Shown piece after piece: positions 1-5,607 of a stretch of DNA of 10,899 nt (the first letter of the stretch is position 1; each line of letters opens with the position of its first letter). Under the pieces are notes generated by a model that saw only the letters and a program-made list of their open reading frames with translations, searched no databases and was not told the origin of the DNA. This DNA comes from Anaerolineaceae bacterium UBA5224 (GTDB lineage: Bacteria; Chloroflexota; Anaerolineae; Anaerolineales; Anaerolineaceae), in contig DHUW01000068.1 of the NCBI GenBank assembly GCA_002409365.1, forward strand, positions 1 through 10,899, in the 5' to 3' direction. The translations under genes and the position numbers were made by a program.

Positions 1-705
1 GATTTCTTCAGTGGTCAGATCGCCATTTTCGAAGTACTTCTCGAGGAGCGTATCTTCGCCTTCGGCTGCAGCTTCAACCATGACCATGCGTGCTTCTTCA
101 ACTGCGTCTTTTAGATCGGCAGGGATCTCGGTGGCAGTTTTGCCGTCGCCCTTGTGTGCTTTCATCGTAACCAGGTCAATAACGCCCTGGAAATCGGCTT
201 TTTCACCCCAGGGCAATTGCATGGGGATCAAGCGTACGTCATTTAAGCCGTTGCGAACGGACTCGAGGGCTTTTTCGAAACTGGCATTTTCACGGTCCAT
301 TTTATTGATGACCACGATTTTTGGCATCTTGAATTTGTCTGCAAGTTCAAATGCGGTTTCAGTGCCGACTTCCAGACCGCCAACAGAATCAACCAGGATC
401 AGGGCAAGGTCTGCAACACGCATTGCGGAAACGACTTCACCGACAAAATCTGTGTAGCCGGGGGTGTCAAGGAAGTTAAATTTGATATTTTTGTAAATAA
501 CCGGCAAAACCGAGGTGAAAAGCGAAATTTGACGGCGCTTTTCTTCATCGTCGAAATCAGAGACGGTTGTACCGTCTTCGATGCTGCCGATTCGGGTGGT
601 GGCTCCAGTAAAATTTAGTAAATTCTCCACGAGAATGGTCTTGCCCGAATTGCTGTGCGAAGCAAGAACGATATTGCGAACGTTTGTGGTTGAGAATTCT
701 TTCAT
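1..705 (-). CDS. fusA: Elongation factor G-like GTPase (EF-G-2 type), N-terminal 235 residues, cut by window edge
   Basis: This is the amino-terminal GTPase domain of an EF-G family protein; the rest lies beyond the left edge, since EF-G proteins are near 690 residues. EF-G moves tRNA and mRNA through the ribosome using GTP. Visible motifs are the P-loop SHSNSGKT (residues 16-23), DTPG (80-83) and NKMD (134-137). The P-loop has Ser where the first Gly normally stands, and the switch I Thr of the usual GITI motif appears as Ser (QIS, 59-61). Both changes, with the EDGTTVSDF stretch, point to the paralogous EF-G-2-like branch rather than the main translocase; that assignment is from memory of the family. 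The start is ATG at 705, preceded by AGGAAGG at about 8 bases. It is transcribed from a clear promoter at 783-810. Family is secure; paralog type is likely. Confidence 0.9.
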   Translation of the reverse strand, partial: MKEFSTTNVRNIVLASHSNSGKTILVENLLNFTGATTRIGSIEDGTTVSDFDDEEKRRQISLFTSVLPVIYKNIKFNFLDTPGYTDFVGEVVSAMRVADLALILVDSVGGLEVGTETAFELADKFKMPKIVVINKMDRENASFEKALESVRNGLNDVRLIPMQLPWGEKADFQGVIDLVTMKAHKGDGKTATEIPADLKDAVEEARMVMVEAAAEGEDTLLEKYFENGDLTTEEI

Positions 706-759
706 TTTTTAGACCTTCCTGTTGTCTTGCATGGAACCCCACGCGTAAATTAAGCATTA

Positions 760-775
760 CGGCGATTTAACGCCG
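760..775 (-). other. Stem-loop in the leader of the EF-G-like mRNA
   Basis: CGGCG and CGCCG form a 5-bp GC stem around a six-base loop, at the very start of the predicted transcript. On the plus strand the same hairpin is followed by a T-rich run (776-782), so it could also stop plus-strand transcription. No function is shown. Confidence 0.35.
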
Positions 776-782
776 ATTTTTT

Positions 783-810
783 ATTATATCAAAAATCTAC
801 ACGTTGTGAA
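783..810 (-). promoter_or_regulatory. Sigma-70-type promoter of the EF-G-like gene
   Basis: Read on the minus strand, the -35 box TTCACA (805-810) and a perfect -10 box TATAAT (783-788) are 16 bp apart. Transcription would start near 775, giving a leader of about 70 nt before the ATG at 705. The surroundings are AT-rich, unlike the flanking genes. Confidence 0.75.
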
Positions 811-1044
811 GAAATGAAATTGATTTGAAATTAAAATATCTTTCGATACAGCGTTTCCCCCAACCATTGCTCCATCAATGCCATAGACGTGTTGAGTAGG
901 CATGTTCTGAACTCAGGATGTAAGAAACCCTTTGTATCAAAACCCACCCATGGGTTTCAATGGCACAAGTTAAGGCAGGGTGACAAAGATCATGAGGGGA
1001 GTTTCCGCCCAAAACCCGTCCCTGCGTTGCAATCTGAAAATGAA

Positions 1045-1073
1045 AGAGGCCATTTTATCATAAAACAGCCTCT
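1045..1073 (-). terminator. Probable intrinsic terminator after the secreted-protein pair
   Basis: AGAGGC (1045-1050) pairs with GCCTCT (1068-1073); inside, TTTTAT and ATAAAA can extend the stem after a mismatch. On the minus strand it is followed by TTCATTTT. It lies 40 bp past the stop codon at 1113. The U-tract is interrupted, so strength is uncertain. Confidence 0.55.
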
Positions 1074-1112
1074 CGAATAGCATCAAAGTGTGGGAGGATT
1101 GTTGTTTAGGGT

Positions 1113-1544
1113 TTATTCTGCATGTTCAGCAAACACAAAATCTACGAGTTGGTTATTCTCATAATAGTGATTTCCCCCTGCATACTCGTTTACAGCGCCA
1201 CAGGTATTGTAAGTGTTTGGGAGATATGCATAGTTCAAATCAAAACCAATCGAATTTAACCGGTATTGATTGTAAGAATTAACCTGATAACCTATTGAAC
1301 CATCGGGGCAGATCCAGTAGGCTGACGCAATAGTTAATCCGATTTTTTCGATCTGGGAAGCTGCTTGACTCGAATTGTATGCGTACCACCCTGCGGAAAC
1401 CTGAAGAATTCGTTTCTGCGAAAATGTGCTAATTTCATCTACTGCGCTATATCTAACCTGTCCACTGCCTGCGTTTACAGAAACAAACGTGCCTGCGAGC
1501 AGAATGATCACTGATATTACGAAGATGAACTTCAATGTTTTCAC
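1113..1544 (-). CDS. Secreted protein of unknown function (143 aa)
   Basis: I do not recognise this family. Residues 1-25 form a classical signal peptide: a short basic start (MKTLK), a hydrophobic core, and a likely cleavage site after VNA at residue 25. The mature part of about 118 residues is rich in Tyr, Asn and Ser and carries two cysteines, C79 and C115, that could form one disulfide outside the cell. No lipobox and no further membrane segment are visible. The start is GTG at 1544, in a GTGA overlap with the stop of the upstream gene, and an AAGGTGAG ribosome binding site lies inside the end of that gene. The pair is therefore very likely co-transcribed and translationally coupled, which suggests a joint role at the cell surface. 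Specific function is unknown. Confidence 0.75.
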   Translation of the reverse strand: MKTLKFIFVISVIILLAGTFVSVNAGSGQVRYSAVDEISTFSQKRILQVSAGWYAYNSSQAASQIEKIGLTIASAYWICPDGSIGYQVNSYNQYRLNSIGFDLNYAYLPNTYNTCGAVNEYAGGNHYYENNQLVDFVFAEHAE

Positions 1545-2335
1545 AAACTCACCTTCTGGAGCACTTCTAATGACGGTGTGGCATTGAGATTAAACTCATA
1601 CAGATAGTCCGCTAGGATTAGGTCGTTGCCATCTACCAAAGTTACCAAACTAGTTGAGCGCAAAAGCAAACCATTAGTTTTATCAAAGTAAGCCAGGGTT
1701 GTGCCTGCCTTGGCATATTGGTCACCTATGCTCACATTTCCTTCAAATGAGGTTTCACTGGTCAAAATAAAAACCGGCACTCCATCCAACTCACCAGATT
1801 CTATCTGGTTTGTTCCTGGCAGGTCCAGGAGTCTGTTGGGGTCGATGTTAATGCCCATATTATAATCGGGCTCAAAGGGGACAAATGTAGCTTGCTCGTG
1901 GGTAAAGGTGTTCAGACTTTTTCCGGTGCTTGCTATCTGCTCACGGAGCAGCAGTGATTCTTCTGACCACATTTGATTTACTGTCTTTATCACTTTACCG
2001 TTTTGATCGAGATTGTACCAAATTTCAGTGGTCACATTTTCGGGTACGGTGTTTGCAAAATCGTAAGTCAGGTTTTGAATGGGGTTGTGATATTCTTTTA
2101 TAGTAATGTGTGCCCACTCTCCGATTTGCCACTGTACCTGAATTTTTAATAATTCTTCCAGCATTTCAAGTGATGGAATCTGAGCAGGGTTATTCAACCA
2201 TTCTAACGTGAAAACGGGTTCAGTTGTGGAGGTTGATGGGGGGACGTCTTGTGCTTTAACAATGCTTCCGCTTAACAAGAACACAGTTAAGCTAATGATC
2301 ACATAGACATATACTAACTTGTTTTTCCGTTCCAT
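1541..2335 (-). CDS. Secreted protein of unknown function, possibly LolA/RseB-like (264 aa)
   Basis: The protein begins with a signal peptide: basic MERKNK, a hydrophobic core to about residue 23, and a probable cleavage site after VKA at 28. A Pro/Ser/Thr linker follows (about 32-39). The rest is predicted mostly beta-strand, with alternating polar and hydrophobic segments; phrases such as GTTLAYFDKTNGLLLRST near the end recall the curved sheet of LolA/RseB-type periplasmic proteins. That resemblance is weak and is inference only. There are no cysteines and no further membrane segments. The ATG at 2335 has a near-perfect AGGAGGTG ribosome binding site (2340-2347), and an extended -10 promoter lies about 55 bp upstream. 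It is the first gene of a two-gene unit with the smaller secreted protein at 1113-1544, whose GTG start overlaps its stop. Confidence 0.75.
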   Translation of the reverse strand: MERKNKLVYVYVIISLTVFLLSGSIVKAQDVPPSTSTTEPVFTLEWLNNPAQIPSLEMLEELLKIQVQWQIGEWAHITIKEYHNPIQNLTYDFANTVPENVTTEIWYNLDQNGKVIKTVNQMWSEESLLLREQIASTGKSLNTFTHEQATFVPFEPDYNMGINIDPNRLLDLPGTNQIESGELDGVPVFILTSETSFEGNVSIGDQYAKAGTTLAYFDKTNGLLLRSTSLVTLVDGNDLILADYLYEFNLNATPSLEVLQKVSL

Positions 2336-2387
2336 TTAACACCTCCTATTCTCGTCTGGATCGGAACCACTTTTGATGCTTGTTGAA

Positions 2388-2396
2388 ATTGTACCA
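2388..2396 (-). promoter_or_regulatory. Extended -10 promoter of the secreted-protein pair
   Basis: On the minus strand TGG precedes TACAAT (2388-2393), matching the extended -10 pattern TGnTATAAT. No good -35 box is visible, which such promoters tolerate. It leaves a leader of about 45 nt before the start at 2335. Confidence 0.5.
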
Positions 2397-2431
2397 CGGT
2401 CTCTAGAAGGTTACTTACACCTGTTCCACCA

Positions 2432-3121
2432 TCAAATAAGACCAAGAAGTTGACGAATATGGTCGATGTGAACACGGCGATGCCAGAGGATGCGACGCAA
2501 CAGTTTGCGAGCTGACCAGCGCTCCTGGGCGTACTCAGTTATGCTCGGATTATCCACCAATGAAGCTAAGGTATTGACAACAGCCTTGTGGCTTTGCATT
2601 AGAACTGAAATCGGTTCTGTATCTTGCGGGATTGTAGTTGTCGGCAAACCAAAATTTTTCAGGTACCAGAGTTCTGCAAACGCCAGGTGACGCACAATCC
2701 CCAGGATGCTCCAGCGTTGACCAACTTCAATCTGATTAAGCCTATCTTCATTCACAAATTCGAGTCCAGCCAGTAATTCTTCCTGTTGCCAATGCAAAAC
2801 CTGCAGTGCCTGGTCTACATCCCGGTCCGTTAATGGACGCAAATCGTCTCGAAAAAAAGCATTGATCTCATATTCTTCACCCTGGAGGTTGACGCGAGCA
2901 ACCTTATAGGTCTCGTCAATATGCATATCCAGCCCATCCAAATGGAACCAGGGTTGGTCAGTATGCAACCTGACCCAATAGTCAAACTCCAATAGTTTCC
3001 GAGGCAAAGCCAGCAAAGCTTCTGCCTGGTCGTTACCGTTTGCGAAACAGCCTGGAAAGTCCAATGCCCAGGCAGTATAGCGCTTGCCTGGGTCTTCTTC
3101 CATCCCAACCCGAATCAGCAT
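2432..3121 (-). CDS. HicB-like / DinB-like fusion protein (229 aa)
   Basis: Two parts are visible. Residues 1-51 resemble a HicB-type domain: YTAWALDFPGCFANG followed by a helix (EALLALPRKLLEF), the pattern seen in HicB antitoxins and lone HicB-like proteins. Residues about 100-229 look like a DinB-type four-helix bundle: W137-S-I-L-G-I-V-R-H145-L-A-F-A-E, and a C-terminal H214-R-R-V-H218 followed by H221. In the DinB superfamily one His from the first motif and two from an HxxxH motif bind a divalent metal, and all three appear present. There is no HicA toxin gene beside it, so a toxin-antitoxin role is not supported. Its ATG at 3121 overlaps the end of the phosphoribosyltransferase gene by 7 bp (ATGCTGA), implying coupled translation. 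The biochemical activity is unknown. Confidence 0.8.
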   Translation of the reverse strand: MLIRVGMEEDPGKRYTAWALDFPGCFANGNDQAEALLALPRKLLEFDYWVRLHTDQPWFHLDGLDMHIDETYKVARVNLQGEEYEINAFFRDDLRPLTDRDVDQALQVLHWQQEELLAGLEFVNEDRLNQIEVGQRWSILGIVRHLAFAELWYLKNFGLPTTTIPQDTEPISVLMQSHKAVVNTLASLVDNPSITEYAQERWSARKLLRRILWHRRVHIDHIRQLLGLI

Positions 3122-3681
3122 TCTTTTTCAGGTCCGTAGAAAAGAGGCAGATGCCCAAGTGAGAGAATATCGCGCCATTCAGCCCGATTGCCCTCGGTCA
3201 GGATGCCGACTTCACGTGCCGTGGTCGCACCGGCTTTTTCTATCACAAGGTGCAAGCCTTGCAGGGTGGAGCCAGTACTGATGACATCATCCAGCAAGAC
3301 AACCCGTTTCCCCTTGAGCATGTCGATATCCTTTTCGTCGAGGAAGAGGGTTTGCGGTTTGCCAGTTGTGATCGATAAGGTTTCAGTGGAGATGGCATTG
3401 CCCAGGTAGGGTTTATATTCTTTACGCAGCACGATGTAGGGCTTACCGCTCAATTTTGACAGCATGTGGGCAAGTGGAATCGACTTAGCTTCGGGAGTGA
3501 TAATTACGTCATAGTCAGTGTCTGCCAGCAGGCGGTTAAGTTCTAAGGCGCAGGCATCCACCAGCTCAACATCCCCTAAAATGTTCAGGATGGCAATGCG
3601 CAGCCCTGGTTTGACTTCGAAAAGGGGGAGATTTCTTTCAACACCAGCGATGGTGATGGGGTAGGTTTCTTGATTTTTCAT
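3115..3681 (-). CDS. Purine-type phosphoribosyltransferase (APRT/XPRT-like, 188 aa)
   Basis: This is a type I phosphoribosyltransferase, transferring a base onto PRPP in nucleotide salvage in the cytoplasm. The PRPP-binding loop VVLLDDVISTGST is at residues 127-139, with the paired acidic residues D131-D132 and the STGST phosphate loop. The section ITPEAKSIPLAHMLS (61-75) and LRKEYKPY (85-92) match the adenine/xanthine phosphoribosyltransferase group in order and spacing. The base specificity cannot be read from the sequence. The start chosen is ATG at 3681, with TGGAG 6 bases ahead; the open frame continues to 3882, but that part runs through hairpin repeats and is not protein-like. A -10-like TAAAAT lies at 3711-3716 on the minus strand. 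It is the first gene of a unit with the HicB/DinB fusion downstream. Confidence 0.88.
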   Translation of the reverse strand: MKNQETYPITIAGVERNLPLFEVKPGLRIAILNILGDVELVDACALELNRLLADTDYDVIITPEAKSIPLAHMLSKLSGKPYIVLRKEYKPYLGNAISTETLSITTGKPQTLFLDEKDIDMLKGKRVVLLDDVISTGSTLQGLHLVIEKAGATTAREVGILTEGNRAEWRDILSLGHLPLFYGPEKEC

Positions 3682-3790
3682 TATTACTCCAGGTTTTTTT
3701 GACTGCCTTGATTTTATCGCAGAAAGGAGGTTAATGCAGGAGAGCAGCCGGTCTATTCTGTACGTGGTAATTGCTCTGAACGGGTTTACC

Positions 3791-3813
3791 CGGCTGGACA
3801 AAACGCCCAGCCG
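3791..3813. repeat. Hairpin repeat, copy A
   Basis: CGGCTGG and CCAGCCG form a 7-bp perfect stem around a 9-nt loop. The right flank GTACAGAGGGGGT matches that of copy B except for one base. The loop sequence differs from copies B and C, while the stem is kept. Confidence 0.7.
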
Positions 3814-3889
3814 TACAGAGGGGGTAACGATGCTGGGATGAATGTGAGTAGTACTTGTTACTTCTAAATTTTGACCGGTCAAACAAAGT

Positions 3890-3936
3890 AGCTGGAGTCA
3901 AGCCCCAGCCGTACGGAGGGGGTTTAACTCCCTCCG
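3890..3936. repeat. Hairpin repeat, copy B, with a second hairpin
   Basis: GCTGG (3891-3895) pairs with CCAGC (3905-3909). A 25-bp block from 3891 to 3915 is identical to copy C. A second 7-bp stem follows at once: CGGAGGG (3914-3920) with CCCTCCG (3930-3936), loop of 9 nt. Confidence 0.75.
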
Positions 3937-3961
3937 CCAAAAGACACCTGAACGAACCTAG

Positions 3962-3988
3962 CGGCTGGAGTCAAGCCCCAGCCGTACG
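3962..3988. repeat. Hairpin repeat, copy C
   Basis: CGGCTGG and CCAGCCG form the same 7-bp stem as copy A, with the loop of copy B. The 25 bp at 3964-3988 are identical to 3891-3915, giving a direct repeat with a period of 73 bp. Confidence 0.75.
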
Positions 3989-4020
3989 AAAGTTAAACAA
4001 AGAACTTGACTTTTAACGAG

Positions 4021-4051
4021 CTAATGCTGCGGACGCCGACCGCAGCATTAG
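4021..4051. repeat. Perfect 12-bp inverted repeat (long hairpin)
   Basis: CTAATGCTGCGG (4021-4032) is the exact reverse complement of CCGCAGCATTAG (4040-4051), with a 7-nt loop ACGCCGA. No T-run follows on either strand, so it is not a standard intrinsic terminator. It is probably another repeat element or a structural signal; function unknown. Confidence 0.75.
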
Positions 4052-4114
4052 GGTATTAAGGAGGAGAAGAAGAAGAGAAGTCGCCCTTACGACTTTATAT
4101 TACAATAAACCCAT

Positions 4115-4154
4115 CGTCAATACTTGACGTTTAACCTACGATTACCCTACGATT
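4115..4154 (+). promoter_or_regulatory. Dyad and tandem repeat upstream of ogt, possible operator/promoter
   Basis: CGTCAA (4115-4120) and TTGACG (4124-4129) are a perfect dyad with a 3-nt spacer. CCTACGATT occurs twice (4135-4143 and 4146-4154), 11 bp apart. TTGACG with TACGAT (4148-4153) at 18 bp resembles a promoter, but it would start transcription on top of the ogt ribosome binding site, so the promoter reading is doubtful. Confidence 0.35.
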
Positions 4155-4173
4155 TAATCAGGAGAAGTTTGTT

Positions 4174-4680
4174 GTGGACACCTATAAAGACATTAATACC
4201 CCAATTGGTACGTTGCGTGTGAGCGCTAATGAGACAGGTTTGACGAATATCACTCTCCTGAATAACAAGAAAGAGGATAGTGTTTCGGAATCATCCCCCT
4301 CTGTGATTCTCGAAGAAGCTCAAACACAAATAGATGCGTACTTTTCAGGTACTCTAAAGGAATTCAACTTGCCGCTGGATTACTCTGGAATGACCACTTT
4401 TCAACTGAAAGCGCTGCAGGTTACTTCCCAGATCCCATTTGGGGAAGTGATTACCTATGGAGAATTGGCAACCATGGCTGGCAGCCCACGGGGGGCACGA
4501 GCAGCTGGCGGCGCGATGGCGCGTAATCCCTTTATGCTGGTGGTACCGTGCCACCGTGTGGTAGCATCAGACGGCTCTATGCACGGTTATTCTGCTGAAG
4601 GTGAAATCGGAACGAAACAGCGTTTGCTCGAATTAGAAGGGCTTAAATTTGTTAATGGAAAAGTGTTGTTTAGGAAATGA
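4174..4680 (+). CDS. ogt: Methylated-DNA--protein-cysteine S-methyltransferase
   Basis: The enzyme repairs O6-methylguanine (and O4-methylthymine) in DNA by moving the alkyl group to its own cysteine in a single suicidal turnover. The active-site motif is PCHRVV, with the acceptor C126. The helix-turn-helix part FQLKALQVTSQIPFGEVITYG (76-96) precedes ARAAGGAMARNP, which carries the likely Arg finger R109. The C-terminal GYSAEGEIGTKQRLLELEG matches the family's closing motif. At 168 residues it has the usual bacterial length with a short N-terminal domain and no Ada-type zinc or AraC region. The start is GTG at 4174, with AGGAG ending 9 bases before; no in-frame ATG is near. The stop lies 6 bp before the era start, so the two are probably co-transcribed. 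The dyad upstream may regulate it, but this is inference. Confidence 0.95.
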   Translation: MDTYKDINTPIGTLRVSANETGLTNITLLNNKKEDSVSESSPSVILEEAQTQIDAYFSGTLKEFNLPLDYSGMTTFQLKALQVTSQIPFGEVITYGELATMAGSPRGARAAGGAMARNPFMLVVPCHRVVASDGSMHGYSAEGEIGTKQRLLELEGLKFVNGKVLFRK

Positions 4681-4686
4681 GGTAGA

Positions 4687-5607
4687 TTGGAAACACAAAA
4701 CGAAGACTTCAAATCAGGTTTTATCGCACTGGTAGGCAAACCCAATGCCGGCAAAAGTACGTTGCTCAATCAGCTAATGGGTCAGCCAATCGCAGGTGTT
4801 TCTTTTAAGCCACAAACGACCCGTCGCCGGCAACTGGGGATTCTGACTACCAATGATTACCAAATGATCTTCACCGATACACCCGGACTCAACAATGCCA
4901 AAGACAAGTTAAGCCAGTTCATTAATAACGAAGTCAGATATGCCCTGGAAGATGCTGATATTTTGCTCTTCATCGCTGACATCAGCAAGCAACCCGATGA
5001 ACTCGATCGCGAGCTCGCGGCTCTGATCAAAGAAAAGCGAAGCACACAGAAGGTCATTTTAGTATTCAACAAGAGTGATCTGGCTGAACCTGGGCAGGCA
5101 TCCCAAAACAAAAATGCCTTCCAGGCGCTTTTCCCTGAAGATCCCGGGATTGAAATCTCTGCAAGATTTGGCAAAGGAGTGCCAAAATTGATTGAAAAAG
5201 TGCATGCGCTGCTGCCTGTCGGACCAGAATATTATCCCCCGGATCAGGTGACTGAAGATTTTGAACGCGATATCGCTGCAGAACTGATCCGCTCTGCTGC
5301 CATGGAGAATCTCGACGACGAACTTCCTTACAGTATCGCCACGCAAGTGGATGAATATAAGGAAAGGGAGAATGATGTGCTCTACATCCATGGCACCATC
5401 TATGTTGAACGCGAAGCCCAAAAAGGGATTGTCGTCGGTAGAAAGGGAGCGATGATCCGCAAGATCAGCACCGACGCAAGGCTGGCCATCGAAGAAATGA
5501 CAAATATGAAAGTCTTTCTTGACCTGCAGGTAAAGACACAAAAGGATTGGAAGAACGATCCCGCTTTCTTGAGCAGAATTGGGTTGGCGGGTGCCAAGGA
5601 TGCCTGA
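4687..5607 (+). CDS. era: GTPase Era (ribosome maturation)
   Basis: Era is a GTPase that binds the 3' end of 16S rRNA and assists assembly of the 30S subunit. Motifs in order: G1 GKPNAGKS (17-24), G2 region KPQTTRRR (41-48), G3 DTPG (64-67), G4 NKSD (128-131), G5 SAR (158-160). The C-terminal KH domain shows GIVVGRKGAMIRKIS (247-261), the RNA-binding loop. At 306 residues it is of normal length and complete. The start is TTG at 4687; GAGGT sits only 3 bases before it, overlapping the ogt stop, and no better start exists ahead of G1. This short spacing may mean weak initiation or coupling to ogt. The following yhhN-type gene overlaps its last codons. It is the middle gene of a three-gene run. 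Confidence 0.96.
   Translation: METQNEDFKSGFIALVGKPNAGKSTLLNQLMGQPIAGVSFKPQTTRRRQLGILTTNDYQMIFTDTPGLNNAKDKLSQFINNEVRYALEDADILLFIADISKQPDELDRELAALIKEKRSTQKVILVFNKSDLAEPGQASQNKNAFQALFPEDPGIEISARFGKGVPKLIEKVHALLPVGPEYYPPDQVTEDFERDIAAELIRSAAMENLDDELPYSIATQVDEYKERENDVLYIHGTIYVEREAQKGIVVGRKGAMIRKISTDARLAIEEMTNMKVFLDLQVKTQKDWKNDPAFLSRIGLAGAKDA

Larger units (their letters stand above)
706..1112. other. Intergenic region of about 400 bp without a supported gene
   Basis: It contains, from left to right, the ribosome binding site, leader hairpin and promoter of the EF-G-like gene, then about 230 bp with no convincing gene, then a terminator-like hairpin at 1045-1073. A perfect 7-bp inverted repeat AAACCCA/TGGGTTT with a 4-nt loop lies at 940-957. 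A 39-codon minus-strand reading frame at 784-903 has a fragment resembling a triosephosphate isomerase C-terminus and may be a vestige. No tRNA-like fold was recognised. Confidence 0.5.
3682..4173. other. Divergent intergenic region with hairpin repeats, about 490 bp
   Basis: This spacer between the minus-strand phosphoribosyltransferase and the plus-strand ogt is far longer than the other gaps. It carries three related hairpin repeats (3791-3813, 3890-3936, 3962-3988), an outer inverted repeat CTGTACG/CGTACAG (3758-3764 and 3812-3818), a perfect 12-bp inverted repeat (4021-4051), a purine run (4057-4080), and a dyad plus a short tandem repeat next to ogt. A -10-like TACAAT is at 4101-4106 without a good -35. 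No convincing gene was found, although a 35-codon frame at 3734-3841 follows a strong ribosome-binding-like AAAGGAGG. Confidence 0.6.

Noticed and set aside
11..757. Plus-strand frame at 11-457 and minus-strand frame at 557-757
   Set aside because: They lie mostly over the EF-G-like gene in other frames and lack protein-family features.
889..1282. Two short plus-strand frames (889-1080 and 1088-1282)
   Set aside because: The first covers a terminator hairpin and inverted repeat with no ribosome binding site; the second overlaps a secreted-protein gene.
2432..3121. HicA/HicB toxin-antitoxin system
   Set aside because: No HicA-like toxin gene lies beside the HicB-like fusion; its neighbour is a phosphoribosyltransferase.
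3682..3940. Extension of the phosphoribosyltransferase upstream to 3882, and a frame at 3731-3940
   Set aside because: The added sequence crosses hairpin repeats and reads as low-information protein; the ATG at 3681 has a good ribosome binding site and fits the family length.
3791..3988. CRISPR array
   Set aside because: Only three degenerate copies with unequal spacing and different loops, no cas genes; they behave as hairpin repeats.
4021..4051. Intrinsic terminator of ogt or the phosphoribosyltransferase
   Set aside because: It is upstream of both divergent genes and has no T-run on either strand.
5579..5599. TTG (5579) and GTG (5591) starts for the YhhN-family gene
   Set aside because: ATG at 5600 gives a natural hydrophobic N-terminus with a small overlap with era; the extra seven residues add nothing recognisable.
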